From NCBI RefSeq assembly GCF_017876405.1, contig NZ_JAGINW010000001.1, positions 1-64,000 on the forward strand: DNA of 64,000 nt, in the 5' to 3' direction. This DNA is from Kibdelosporangium banguiense. Its GTDB lineage: Bacteria; Actinomycetota; Actinomycetes; Mycobacteriales; Pseudonocardiaceae. This document shows positions 55,060 through 63,310 of the stretch, piece by piece. The position numbers were made by a program, and so were the translations under genes. Position 1 is the first letter of the stretch. Each line of letters starts with the position of its first letter. The notes under the pieces were generated by a model, which ran no database searches, was not told the DNA's origin, and saw nothing but the letters and a program-made list of their open reading frames with translations.

Positions 55060-55434
55060 TCAGGTACGCGGTGAGGCGGGTCCGGCGGCGTCGCTGGGGC
55101 GAATGGTCGCCGCGTCGGCGGCGACGACGCTCACACGTTGTTCAGCTTGACCGTCGGTGGCTGTGGCGAGGATTTCGTAGGCGGAGGCCTCGCCACGCGA
55201 CAGGAACGGGATCACATGTTCACGGACCTCGAAGGGAGACATGGCACGGCGGTAGGCGACGACATCAGTGAATTCGACGGTCAGCGACCACTGGGTGGGT
55301 GAGTCGGCGGATCGCCCAAGGACTGCACGGACACAGCCCCGCTGGGCGGTCAGCAACTCGATCGCCCGGGTGGCGAGGGCCGAGAACTCGGAAGACTCCG
55401 GATCGGGCACGGTGAACCCGCAGACCAGCAGCAC
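55060..55434 (-). CDS. antibiotic biosynthesis monooxygenase-domain protein
   Basis: A 124-residue ABM-fold protein: LLVCGFTVPDPESSEFSALATRAIELLTAQRGCVRAVLG, then WSLTVEFTDVVAYRRAMSPFEVREHVIPFLSRG. The ferredoxin-like ABM fold is found in small monooxygenases and heme-degrading enzymes; the substrate is unknown. The C-terminal 25 residues are Ala/Ser-rich and may be disordered. Confidence 0.8.
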   Translation of the reverse strand: MLLVCGFTVPDPESSEFSALATRAIELLTAQRGCVRAVLGRSADSPTQWSLTVEFTDVVAYRRAMSPFEVREHVIPFLSRGEASAYEILATATDGQAEQRVSVVAADAATIRPSDAAGPASPRT

Positions 55435-55502
55435 GCGCTTGCGCCTCTCTCGCCGACACTACGATGCGACGACACGGTATCGCCGAGCCGAGGAGACACG
55501 CC

Positions 55503-55778
55503 GTGGGAGGCAGAAGGAACATGCGGGCGCAGCTGCTGCCCGGCGACGGTCCGCTGGCCAGGGCGCGGCCGATCGTGGCGTTCGTCGTGGTGATCGGGCT
55601 GTTCCTGACCGGAGTGCTGGTCAGCGGTGTGATCGGCGCGCTGCTGCTCGGCCTGCTCGCGGTGGGGGTCGGGATTCTCCTGGCGACGACATGGCGGGTT
55701 CTGGCACCAACCGAACGGGTGGTCCGGCTGGTTGTCCTGGCTGTTCTGGCCGCTGTGGCGATCTTGCAGCTGCGGTGA
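55503..55778 (+). CDS. small membrane protein (DUF6703-like)
   Basis: A protein of about 91 residues from the GTG at 55503 (or 85 from ATG 55521, which follows AAGGAAC). It begins LLPGDGPLARARPI and then has three hydrophobic segments (VAFVVVIGLFLTGVLVSG, ALLLGLLAVGVGILLA, LVVLAVLAAVAILQL). It is conserved in this neighbourhood in actinobacteria; function is unknown. Confidence 0.75.
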   Translation: MGGRRNMRAQLLPGDGPLARARPIVAFVVVIGLFLTGVLVSGVIGALLLGLLAVGVGILLATTWRVLAPTERVVRLVVLAVLAAVAILQLR

Positions 55779-55847
55779 ACACGACTACGGAAATCATTAG
55801 CGACTAGACTTGGGTCCGGCAGGCGAACCTAGCGAGTGAGGTGGCTG

Positions 55848-56255
55848 ATGCTCGAAGAGTCGGCAGCGGGCGTGAGCACTGATCCCGCCGTGGATCCAGC
55901 GACTGACCCGGCGGTCCAGCAGGAGCATTCGCCTGCCCGGACGGGGAACGAACCAGCCCCGGCACGGCCGCCCGCGACACTCACCGCAGCGGGTGACCTG
56001 CTGCGAGCACTGGCGGCGCCGGTGCGGATCTCGATCGTGCTGCAACTGCGTGAGTCGGACAGGTGTGTGCACGAACTGGTCGACGCGCTGGGTGTCGCCC
56101 AGCCGTTGATCAGCCAGCACCTGCGGGTGCTCAAGTCGGCGGGCGTCGTCTACGGCGAACGGCACGGCCGGGAGGTCGTTTACCGCCTGGTGGACGAGCA
56201 TCTCTCGCATATCGTGGTGGACGCGGTCACGCATGTGGAGGAGGCTCACGCTTGA
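55848..56255 (+). CDS. smtB: SmtB/ArsR-family zinc-sensing repressor
   Basis: A 135-residue winged-helix repressor starting MLEESAAGVST. The core is ALAAPVRISIVLQLRESDRCVHELVDALGVAQPLISQHLRVLKSAGVV. The C-terminal helix has D-x-H-x10-H-x2-E (DEHLSHIVVDAVTHVEE), exactly the alpha-5 zinc site of SmtB/CzrA. The protein should leave DNA when zinc is high. Its stop overlaps the zur start (TGATG); this smtB-zur pair is the same as in mycobacteria, where SmtB controls both genes. Confidence 0.93.
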   Translation: MLEESAAGVSTDPAVDPATDPAVQQEHSPARTGNEPAPARPPATLTAAGDLLRALAAPVRISIVLQLRESDRCVHELVDALGVAQPLISQHLRVLKSAGVVYGERHGREVVYRLVDEHLSHIVVDAVTHVEEAHA

Positions 56256-56668
56256 TGACCATCAACCGGACCCCATCCCCCACTGCCAGGCGTTCGACCA
56301 AGCAGCGCGCGGCAGTCGCGGAGCTGCTCAACGACCTTGACGACTTCCGGTCGGCCCAGGACCTGCACGAGGAACTCCGCAAGCGCGGCGAGGGCATCGG
56401 CCTGACCACGGTCTACCGGACCCTGCAGTCGCTGGCCGACGCGGGCGAAGTGGATGTGCTGCGTACCGACAGCGGCGAAGCGATCTACCGCCGTTGCTCC
56501 AGTCACCACCATCACCACCTGGTGTGCCGGGTGTGCGGGCGAACGGTCGAGGTCGAAGGCCCGGCTGTCGAGAAGTGGGCGGACCGGGTGGCCGAGGAGA
56601 ACGGGTTCTCCGAGGTCAGCCACACCGTCGAGATCTTCGGCACCTGCGCGAGCTGCCCCAAGCAGTAG
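56255..56668 (+). CDS. zur: Fur-family zinc uptake regulator
   Basis: A 137-residue Fur-type repressor. It has DDFRSAQDLHEELRKRGEGIGLTTVYRTLQSLADAG (winged helix), the His-rich regulatory site SSHHHHHLVCRVCGRTVEVEG, and a second zinc pair CASCPK at the C-terminus. It represses zinc-uptake genes when zinc is sufficient. It is the second gene of the smtB-zur operon. Confidence 0.94.
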   Translation: MTINRTPSPTARRSTKQRAAVAELLNDLDDFRSAQDLHEELRKRGEGIGLTTVYRTLQSLADAGEVDVLRTDSGEAIYRRCSSHHHHHLVCRVCGRTVEVEGPAVEKWADRVAEENGFSEVSHTVEIFGTCASCPKQ

Positions 56669-56705
56669 CTCTCGGCCCCGGCTGGATGATCAGGCTGGGG
56701 ACCAA

Positions 56706-56737
56706 CGGTGAGCACTGGCAGGCGCCAGCGCTCACCG
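56706..56737. terminator. terminator between zur and the permease pair
   Basis: CGGTGAGC (56706-56713) and GCTCACCG (56730-56737), with an inner CTGGC/GCCAG pair, form a long stem between the convergent genes. Confidence 0.7.
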
Positions 56738-56742
56738 GTCGG

Positions 56743-57462
56743 CTAGTACTCGTACGGGTCCGGTGGTTCGGCGATCGGCTCGATGGCAGTGATCTTCACC
56801 GTCGGGACGTACCTGGACTCCTTCGTGGAAGAGCCTGCCTGGTAGCGCACGGTCGCGCGATGCCAGGCGTCGCCGACCAGGCTGTCCAGGCCATCGCCGA
56901 CGAGTCTCACCTTCACCGGGAACGCGTCGGCCGCACAACACCCGATCGCCAGCCGAGCCATGAAGGTCTCGTTGTCGCGATGCACGATGAAGCCGGTGAG
57001 CCGCACGGTCCGGTCGTTGAGTGAACCCGACTTGTCCCAGGCCGCACGTTCGACGAAATCCTTCACCCGTTGATCGATGACATCACCGGCGGGCAGCGGC
57101 GGGAACCCGAAGTCCTGACTGGACGGCGGCGCCGGGGTACGGCCGAACGCACGGTTGACCGCGTCCTCGCCGAGCGCGGGCGGGGCCAGGAACACCGCCA
57201 GCACAGGCAGGATCAACAGCCATGTGCTGTGTGAACGGTGGTCGTGGTCGTGGATCTCGCCGGTGACCGGTTCGGGGCGGCGGGAAGCCACGATGTCGCG
57301 GCCGATCGAGACGAACGCGATGATCACCATCACCGCACCCGCGCCGATCAGCCAGGCTTGTTGGCCCGGCTTGACGTAACGCAGATATGTGCCGTTGAGA
57401 GCGATCTTGAGCAACGCCCCGCCCAGCAGGACGAGCAGGATGTTCTGGGTCTCCCGTTTCAC
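56743..57462 (-). CDS. TIGR03943-type permease partner subunit
   Basis: A 239-residue membrane protein. Two N-terminal helices (NILLVLLGGALLKIAL, LIGAGAVMVIIAFVSIG) are followed by a His-rich cytoplasmic or external stretch (EIHDHDHRSHSTW), another helix, and a soluble domain with FIVHRDNETFMARLAIGCCAADAFPVKVRLVG. This CCxAD motif and layout define the TIGR03943 family, always paired with a UPF0718 permease. It overlaps that gene by 4 bp. Position by zur suggests a zinc-related role. Confidence 0.88.
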   Translation of the reverse strand: MKRETQNILLVLLGGALLKIALNGTYLRYVKPGQQAWLIGAGAVMVIIAFVSIGRDIVASRRPEPVTGEIHDHDHRSHSTWLLILPVLAVFLAPPALGEDAVNRAFGRTPAPPSSQDFGFPPLPAGDVIDQRVKDFVERAAWDKSGSLNDRTVRLTGFIVHRDNETFMARLAIGCCAADAFPVKVRLVGDGLDSLVGDAWHRATVRYQAGSSTKESRYVPTVKITAIEPIAEPPDPYEY

Positions 57463-58478
57463 CGCGCACCCCCGAGGACCAGTAGCCCGGCCGCGACCCC
57501 GCAGACGATCGCCACCAGGAATGTGGCGGGCGCGAACCGGAACGCGAACGACTTGCCGAACGTGCCGGCCTGCAGGGCGACCAGCTTGACGTCCACCGCG
57601 GGCCCGACGACCAGGAACACCAGGCGGGGCAGCAACGGCAGCATCGACAGCGAGGCGGCCACGAAGGCGTCGGCCTCACTGCAGATGGCGAGGATCACCG
57701 CGAGCAGCGCCATCACGATCACCCCGAGCACGACCTGACCGCTCAGCGAGGTCAGCCATTCCTCGGGCACGACCACGTTCAGCACGGCCGCGGTGAGACC
57801 GCCGATCACCAGGAACCCGCCTGAATCAACCAGATCGTGCCGCGCGGTCTCCACAAAGGTCACCCAGCGCGAACGGCCGGTCTGCTCGGGCAGCTTGCGC
57901 AGGGCCCGCTCGGCCATCCATTCGAGCTTGCCGAACCGCGCCCACAACCAGCCCATCCCGATCGCGGTGGCCAGCGACCCGATGAACCGTGCGAGCACCA
58001 TTTCCGGATTGCCCGGGAAGGCCACCGCGGTGGACACGAGAACGATCGGATTCACCGCGGGCGCGGCGAGCAGGAACGCCAACGCCACCGACGGCGCCAC
58101 GCCCTGCTGCATCAACCGCCGGGACACAGGCACGGAAGCACATTCGCAGCCAGGCAGCGCGACTCCGGCGACACCCGCGACCGGAACCGCCAGCACTTCC
58201 TTGCGCGGCAACGCCTTTCGCAAAGCACTCGCCGGGACAAAAGCCGCGATCGCACCACTGAGGACAACTCCGAGCACCAGGAAGGGGATCGCCTGCGCCG
58301 AAACGGCCACGAACACCGTCGCACCGGTACGGATCTGCTCGGAACTCAGCAGACTCGCCAGCGAGTCCTGGAACACCACCGCGATCACAAGCAGCGCGCA
58401 GAGGATCTCCAGTGAGGTGATCGGCAACCGCCGCTTCGGTTTCGGCTTGGGCTCAGTGACAACAGCCGTCAACGCCAC
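57459..58478 (-). CDS. UPF0718-type permease
   Basis: A 339-residue permease with about ten hydrophobic segments, a GCECASVPVSRRLMQQGVAPSVALAFLLAAPAVNP motif with a conserved Cys pair, and CSEADAFVAASL. The family is predicted to move metal ions or similar and is found with the TIGR03943 subunit. The two genes converge on zur. Direct Zur control is a guess, since I see no convincing Zur box in the 196 bp upstream. Confidence 0.87.
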   Translation of the reverse strand: MALTAVVTEPKPKPKRRLPITSLEILCALLVIAVVFQDSLASLLSSEQIRTGATVFVAVSAQAIPFLVLGVVLSGAIAAFVPASALRKALPRKEVLAVPVAGVAGVALPGCECASVPVSRRLMQQGVAPSVALAFLLAAPAVNPIVLVSTAVAFPGNPEMVLARFIGSLATAIGMGWLWARFGKLEWMAERALRKLPEQTGRSRWVTFVETARHDLVDSGGFLVIGGLTAAVLNVVVPEEWLTSLSGQVVLGVIVMALLAVILAICSEADAFVAASLSMLPLLPRLVFLVVGPAVDVKLVALQAGTFGKSFAFRFAPATFLVAIVCGVAAGLLVLGGAR

Positions 58479-58674
58479 ACTCCTACCGTCAGGCCAAACC
58501 GGGAAACACCGAATATCCGCGAGCCATCAGACATGCCGGTGGCCAAAGCCACCACCTGCCTTCGGATTGACCTGCGGCACACAGCCTCGTGATGCCCTAA
58601 GCCATCGACATATGCGAATGTGGCCAAGGTTCCGGCCGGACAGGTCGTGGCCCCGGGTCGGACCACGACTGTCG

Positions 58675-59094
58675 TCAACGCTGGGAACCTGCCAGTAGGT
58701 CGAGGCGAAGCTGGGACGCACCGGACACCACAAGCATGAACAGGGTGCCGAGCGCGTTGGCGTCGAGCCCCTCCGCCGGGAACGTGTAGCGCAGAGTCAC
58801 ATCGATGCCGTTGTCAGTGTGCACGACCGCGGCCGTCCCGAACAGAGCCTCGCCGCCCCGATCCGCCACCGCGGCCACCGTTTCCGGGGAATCAGGCAGG
58901 TCCCACGCCACAACGGACTGCACACTCAGGACGTTGAGGCCTTCCGCGAGCTGCATGGCCTGCACGGCGCAGGGCACTTCGGCGTGGCGGAACGTCAGCG
59001 TGCCGTCGTCATCGACGAAGACCTCGTGGTACATCTCAAGCGCTTCACGCGCCTTGCTCATCAATGCGGCCGTACGGGCTGCCTCGCTGGTCAC
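58675..59094 (-). CDS. YbjN-domain protein
   Basis: A 139-residue soluble protein of the YbjN/type III chaperone-like fold: [50 protein letters not shown]...[29 protein letters not shown]. Its role is unknown. It overlaps the uppS start by 4 bp. Confidence 0.8.
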   Translation of the reverse strand: MTSEAARTAALMSKAREALEMYHEVFVDDDGTLTFRHAEVPCAVQAMQLAEGLNVLSVQSVVAWDLPDSPETVAAVADRGGEALFGTAAVVHTDNGIDVTLRYTFPAEGLDANALGTLFMLVVSGASQLRLDLLAGSQR

Positions 59095-59918
59095 GTGCTC
59101 TCCTTGACAGCAGTCTCCTTGTCGCCCGCCGCGTCGATGGCGCCGCCGAAGCGGCGGTCGCGGTTGGCGAAGGCCTCACAGGCCCGCCAGAGGTCCCGGC
59201 GGTCGAAGTCGGGCCAGAGGATGTCCTGGAAGACCATCTCCGCGTAGGCGGCCTGCCAGAGCATGAAGTTCGAGGTGCGCTGCTCGCCGGACGGCCGGAT
59301 GAACAGGTCGACGTCGGGCATTTCGGGCTGGTAGAGGAACTTCGCGATGGTGCGCTCGTCCACCCGTTCGGGATTGAGCTTGCCGGCCGCGACCAGCCGG
59401 GCGATCTCCCGTGCCGCGTCCGCGACTTCGGCCCGGCCGCCGTAGTTGACGCACATGGTGAGGTTGAGCACGTCGTTGTCCTTGGTGCGCTCGTCGGCGA
59501 TCTTGAGCTCGTTCACCACGCTGCGCCACAGCTTCGGCAGCCGGCCGGCCCAGCGGACGTGCACACCGAGCGCGTCCAGCTCGTGGACTCGGCGGTGGAT
59601 GACGTCGCGGTTGAAGTTCATCAGGAACTTCACCTCATCGGGGCTGCGCTTCCAGTTCTCGGTGGAGAACGCGTAGACCGACAGCCACTTCACGCCGATC
59701 TCGATGCAGCCTTTGACCACGTCGAGCACGACTTCCTCGCCACGCTTGTGGCCTTCGGTGCGGGGCAGGCCACGCTGGTTGGCCCAGCGCCCGTTGCCGT
59801 CCATCACGATGGCGACGTGCTTGGGCACCTGGTCGAGCACGGGCGGCCGCGCGCCGGACGGGTGCGGGTCCGGTGGGCGGAACTCGGGCCGCTCACGATC
59901 ACGACGTCGGCGAAGCAC
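59091..59918 (-). CDS. uppS: polyprenyl diphosphate synthase (cis-type)
   Basis: A 275-residue cis-prenyltransferase making the C50/C55 lipid carrier for cell-wall synthesis. The catalytic Asp is in [42 protein letters not shown] and [24 protein letters not shown] complete the family pattern. It is part of a uppS-recO neighbourhood as in mycobacteria. Confidence 0.94.
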   Translation of the reverse strand: MLRRRRDRERPEFRPPDPHPSGARPPVLDQVPKHVAIVMDGNGRWANQRGLPRTEGHKRGEEVVLDVVKGCIEIGVKWLSVYAFSTENWKRSPDEVKFLMNFNRDVIHRRVHELDALGVHVRWAGRLPKLWRSVVNELKIADERTKDNDVLNLTMCVNYGGRAEVADAAREIARLVAAGKLNPERVDERTIAKFLYQPEMPDVDLFIRPSGEQRTSNFMLWQAAYAEMVFQDILWPDFDRRDLWRACEAFANRDRRFGGAIDAAGDKETAVKEST

Positions 59919-60011
59919 CTTCGACTGCTCCTTCTCGGGGGACTACTCGGGCACCCAACAACGTACTCAACCCTGGCCGGGTGCCTCGCCAGAGCCGACT
60001 GCAGGCGGTGG

Positions 60012-60749
60012 TCACTGTGAACGGCGTTCCACCAGCGGCAGCGATCTCAGCTGACGCTCCAGATGCCACTGCAGATGCGCCGCGACCAGGCCGCTGGCCT
60101 CCCGGCGCGCGGCGGGCGACGCGATGTCCGCGGTCTCCCACACGCCATGCATCAGGGCGTCCATCAGCACAAACGTGTCGCGCGCCGGACTGGCCGAGCC
60201 TGGTGGGCGGCATGTCCCGCAGACCGCGCCACCGGCCGGGACGCTGAACGACTGGTGCGGCCCGGGGACACCGCATTTCGCGCATTCGAACACCGCGGGC
60301 GCCCAGCCGGCAAACGCCATCGCACGCATAAGGAACGCGTCCAGCAGCAGCGACGGGTCACGTTCCCCGGCTGACAACGCCCGCAGACAGCCCGCCACGA
60401 GCATGTAGAGCCGCATGACCGGCTCGCCTTCCTCGGCGGAGAGGCGTTCCGCTGTTTCGAGCACCGCGCACCCGGCGGTGTAGCGCTGGTAGTCGTCAAC
60501 GAGCCGTGGCGCGAACGCGTCGACCGTCTCGACCTGAGTGATCACGTCCAGGGTGCGGCCGGTGTAGCACTGCACGTCGACGTGGCAGAACGGTTCAAGG
60601 CGCGCGCCGAATCGCGAGGTCGTCCGGCGTACGCCTTTGGCCACCGCGCGCAGCTTGCCGTTGCGGCGCGTGATCAGGGTGATGATGCGGTCGGCTTCCC
60701 CGAGTTTCTGCACGCGCAACACAACACCGGTGTCGCGATACAGAGTCAC
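60012..60749 (-). CDS. recO: DNA repair protein RecO
   Basis: A 245-residue recombination mediator that helps RecA replace SSB. The N-terminal OB fold reads LYRDTGVVLRVQKLGEADRIITLITRRNGKLRAVAKGVRR. A helical middle follows, and a zinc module with FECAKCGVPG and GGAVCGTC. Length and order are normal. Confidence 0.94.
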   Translation of the reverse strand: MTLYRDTGVVLRVQKLGEADRIITLITRRNGKLRAVAKGVRRTTSRFGARLEPFCHVDVQCYTGRTLDVITQVETVDAFAPRLVDDYQRYTAGCAVLETAERLSAEEGEPVMRLYMLVAGCLRALSAGERDPSLLLDAFLMRAMAFAGWAPAVFECAKCGVPGPHQSFSVPAGGAVCGTCRPPGSASPARDTFVLMDALMHGVWETADIASPAARREASGLVAAHLQWHLERQLRSLPLVERRSQ

Positions 60750-60768
60750 CAGGGCATTCTTCCACTCG

Positions 60769-61182
60769 TCAGCGCGGCGGCGGCACGTAGTCGGCGAACG
60801 TGGTGAAGAAGACGAAGAACATCACCAGCCAGATCACGACCAAGGCCCCGGCGACGGCCACGGCGACCACGCCCAGCGTCTTGGCGGTCCGCGAGGCCTG
60901 CTCGGCCAGGACAGGCTGGCCTGTCATCCAGTAGCGGTCCACCTGGGTGGACTTGATGATCGCGGGGATGCCGATCGGCCAGAACACCACGAGCGCGGCG
61001 ATCGCCCAGCCGAGGTGGCTCGGCGGCGCCAGACCTGGCGGCGGGTATCCCGGATAGCCGGCATAACCCGGGTAAGGCGGCGGATACGACGGATACCCGG
61101 CCGGATAGGGCTGATATGCCTGGTACGGCGGCGCCCCGGGATCCGGTGGAACCGGGTCCTGCGGTCGTTGCTGCTCGGTCAT
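60769..61182 (-). CDS. CD225/dispanin-like membrane protein
   Basis: A 137-residue protein with a Pro/Tyr-rich N-terminus (repeats of PxYPGY, residues 15-50). Two membrane segments follow (LGWAIAALVVFWPIGIPAIIKSTQVDRYW, then VVAVAVAGALVVIWLVMFFVFFTTF) in the CD225/interferon-induced-transmembrane pattern. Function in bacteria is unknown. A second copy of the family is directly upstream. Confidence 0.85.
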   Translation of the reverse strand: MTEQQRPQDPVPPDPGAPPYQAYQPYPAGYPSYPPPYPGYAGYPGYPPPGLAPPSHLGWAIAALVVFWPIGIPAIIKSTQVDRYWMTGQPVLAEQASRTAKTLGVVAVAVAGALVVIWLVMFFVFFTTFADYVPPPR

Positions 61183-61227
61183 GACTCCCCCTCACCGCGT
61201 AGCCCAACGGAACAGCATGACAGAAAG

Positions 61228-61262
61228 GGGTGCGCGCCGCATTGAGATTTCGGCGCGCACCC
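61228..61262 (-). terminator. terminator between the two dispanin-like genes
   Basis: GGGTGCGCGCCG (61228-61239) and CGGCGCGCACCC (61251-61262) form a 12-bp stem, followed on the minus strand by CCTTTCTGT. Confidence 0.8.
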
Positions 61263-61276
61263 TCTTGAAGGCCGGA

Positions 61277-61609
61277 CTACTTGACGTCGAAGTCCACGTT
61301 CGGCAGCTGCGAGACAGTCGCGGCGGTCGTGATCACCAGCACCACGGCCAGCACGATGGCCAAGATGCCGAGGACGAGCGCGACGACGTTGAGCGTCTTG
61401 GCTGTCTTGGACGCCTGCTGGGCCTCCTCCGGCCGGCCCTCGGCCCACAGCCGGTCGACCGAGGTGGACTTGATGATCGCCGCGATGGCCAACGGCCAGA
61501 ACAAGAAGATCGAGACGATCGACCACACCAGATAGTTGGGCGGCGCTGTGACGTTCCCCTGTTGTTGCGGGGCGTATTGGGCATGCGGCTGCCCATATGG
61601 CTGTGACAT
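61277..61609 (-). CDS. CD225/dispanin-like membrane protein (second copy)
   Basis: A 110-residue protein starting MSQPYGQPHAQYAPQQ at 61609 after GAGGGGAC. It has a short Gln/Pro-rich N-terminus and two membrane segments (YLVWSIVSIFLFWPLAIAAIIKSTSVDRLW and VVALVLGILAIVLAVVLVI). It shares the I-A-x-x-K-S-T-x-V-D-R-x-W core with its neighbour, so the two are duplicates that have diverged in the tail. Confidence 0.85.
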   Translation of the reverse strand: MSQPYGQPHAQYAPQQQGNVTAPPNYLVWSIVSIFLFWPLAIAAIIKSTSVDRLWAEGRPEEAQQASKTAKTLNVVALVLGILAIVLAVVLVITTAATVSQLPNVDFDVK

Positions 61610-61620
61610 GACGAGTCCCC

Positions 61621-62058
61621 TCACACTGCGATGACGACGGTGCCAGCCAGAAGGTCATGCTGTCCGCGGTGAGTGCGCTCGTCGAGCAGCACCACCACAG
61701 CAGTCACCAACCAGCTGGGGACACCGATGGCCAGCGCCCGGAGAAACGAAGCCGTCCAACCTGCCGGGGCGCCCGTGCCGACCCGGACGACCTTGATGCG
61801 AAGCATGCGTTTTCCCGGTGTGGCACCGGTGTTCGCCGTCAATAGTGCGTCGTAGACCACCATTTCGAGTAGCGATAGCAACAATGTGCCCCAAAGGCCA
61901 CCCTCGACGGCGACCGCGACTGCCACATAGGTCGGTATGAACAGGATGAGCAGGTCGATCAGCCGGGCGGCCAGCCTGCTGCCCAGTGTCGCGAGTGGCA
62001 CCGTGCCCAAGGATCCGACCCGCGTGAACTCCTGATCGGACCGATGGCGGGCGGGCAT
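61621..62058 (-). CDS. RDD family membrane protein
   Basis: A 145-residue protein with the RDD signature LAARLIDLLILFIPTYVAV and TPGKRMLRIKVVR, with three membrane helices. RDD proteins are implicated in ion or osmolyte handling. It touches the era stop by 1 bp, so they are co-transcribed. Confidence 0.88.
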   Translation of the reverse strand: MPARHRSDQEFTRVGSLGTVPLATLGSRLAARLIDLLILFIPTYVAVAVAVEGGLWGTLLLSLLEMVVYDALLTANTGATPGKRMLRIKVVRVGTGAPAGWTASFLRALAIGVPSWLVTAVVVLLDERTHRGQHDLLAGTVVIAV

Positions 62059-62963
62059 CAGAAACCCAGCCGGCGCAACTGCTTCGGGTCGCGCTGCCAG
62101 TCCTTGGCGACCTTCACGTGCAGATCCAGGTAGACCTTCGTGCCCAGCAACGCCTCGATCTGGGTACGCGCGGCGGTGCCGACGCTCTTGAGCCGTTCGC
62201 CCTTGTGCCCCAGGATGATTCCCTTCTGGGAGGGACGCTCCACATACAACTCGGCGCGCACGTCGATCAGGTCGTCGCGGCCTTCGCGGAACTCCATTTC
62301 CTCGACCACCACGGCGATCGAGTGCGGCAGCTCGTCCCGTACGCCCTCAAGCGCGGCCTCTCGCACGAGTTCCGCGACGAGAGTCACCTCGGGCTCGTCG
62401 GTGAGTTCCCCTTCGGGATACAGCGGCGGCCCGTCGGGCAACTGGGCGACCAGCAGGTCCGACAGCTGCCCGACCTGGAAGCCGTCGACCGCCGAGACCG
62501 GGATGATGTCGGCGAACTCCATCAGGCCCTGCACCGCCACCAGCTGCTCGGCGATCTGCGCGGGCGTTGCCAGGTCGGTCTTGGTGATCACCGCGATCAC
62601 CGGCGTGCGCCGGGAGACCTTGGCCAGCTGCTGGGCGATGAACCGGTCACCCGGCCCGGTGCGCTGGTCGGCGGGCACGCAGAAGCCGATCACGTCCACT
62701 TCGGACCAGGTGGACATGACCAGGTCGTTGAGGCGCTGGCCGAGCAGGGTGCGGGGCCGGTGCAGGCCGGGGGTGTCCACAATGACCAGCTGGGCGTCCG
62801 GCCGGTGCACGATGCCGCGGATGGCGTGCCGGGTGGTCTGCGGTTTGCTGGAGGTGATCGCGACCTTGGTACCGACCAGCGCATTGGTCAGTGTGGATTT
62901 GCCCGCGTTGGGCCTGCCCACGAAGCACGCGAAACCTGACCTGTGGCCGTCGGGGATGTTCAC
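62058..62963 (-). CDS. era: GTPase Era
   Basis: A 301-residue GTPase needed for 30S ribosome maturation, GTG start. G motifs: GRPNAGKST, TTRHAIRGI, DTPGLHRP, TKTD and SAVDG. The C-terminal KH domain contains IILGHKGERLKSVGTAARTQIE, the 16S 3'-end binding surface. All are intact. Confidence 0.96.
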   Translation of the reverse strand: MNIPDGHRSGFACFVGRPNAGKSTLTNALVGTKVAITSSKPQTTRHAIRGIVHRPDAQLVIVDTPGLHRPRTLLGQRLNDLVMSTWSEVDVIGFCVPADQRTGPGDRFIAQQLAKVSRRTPVIAVITKTDLATPAQIAEQLVAVQGLMEFADIIPVSAVDGFQVGQLSDLLVAQLPDGPPLYPEGELTDEPEVTLVAELVREAALEGVRDELPHSIAVVVEEMEFREGRDDLIDVRAELYVERPSQKGIILGHKGERLKSVGTAARTQIEALLGTKVYLDLHVKVAKDWQRDPKQLRRLGF

Positions 62964-62977
62964 TTGCCCATTCTCGC

Positions 62978-63310
62978 CTATACGAGCTCGCCTGCCGCGT
63001 TGGCTCGCAAGACTGGGGCCGTGGGCGCCAGGTCGTGCACGGCAGCCAGCGAATCAGCGTCGACGGCGTCAGCGTCCGTGACCACTGCTGCGGCCTCCAG
63101 ACCGTCCGCTCCGCTGGCCACAGCAGCGGCCACGGCTGCCTGCAACGCGGTCAGTTTCAACGACGGCAACGCGACCGTGCAGGCGGAGTACGTACGCCCC
63201 ATGGTGTCGCGTACAGCGGCGCCCTCGGGTGCGCCAGTACGGGCCCGTGCCGACCGTGCCAACGTGATGATCTTGCTGTCCTCCGGGTCGAGCTCAGCCA
63301 CGCTCGGCAC
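62978..63310 (-). CDS. cytidine deaminase-like protein without catalytic motifs
   Basis: A 110-residue protein in the place where actinobacteria have a cytidine-deaminase-like gene between era and corC. The fold-type elements are there ([27 protein letters not shown]), but neither the C/HAE nor the PCxxC zinc motif is present, and no other Cys or His set replaces them. It is therefore probably not a working deaminase. It overlaps the corC end by 17 bp. Confidence 0.75.
   Translation of the reverse strand: MPSVAELDPEDSKIITLARSARARTGAPEGAAVRDTMGRTYSACTVALPSLKLTALQAAVAAAVASGADGLEAAAVVTDADAVDADSLAAVHDLAPTAPVLRANAAGELV

Noticed and set aside
58469..58678. 69-residue open frame upstream of the permease
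   Set aside because: No ribosome site, hydrophilic random composition, lies in the promoter region of the permease.
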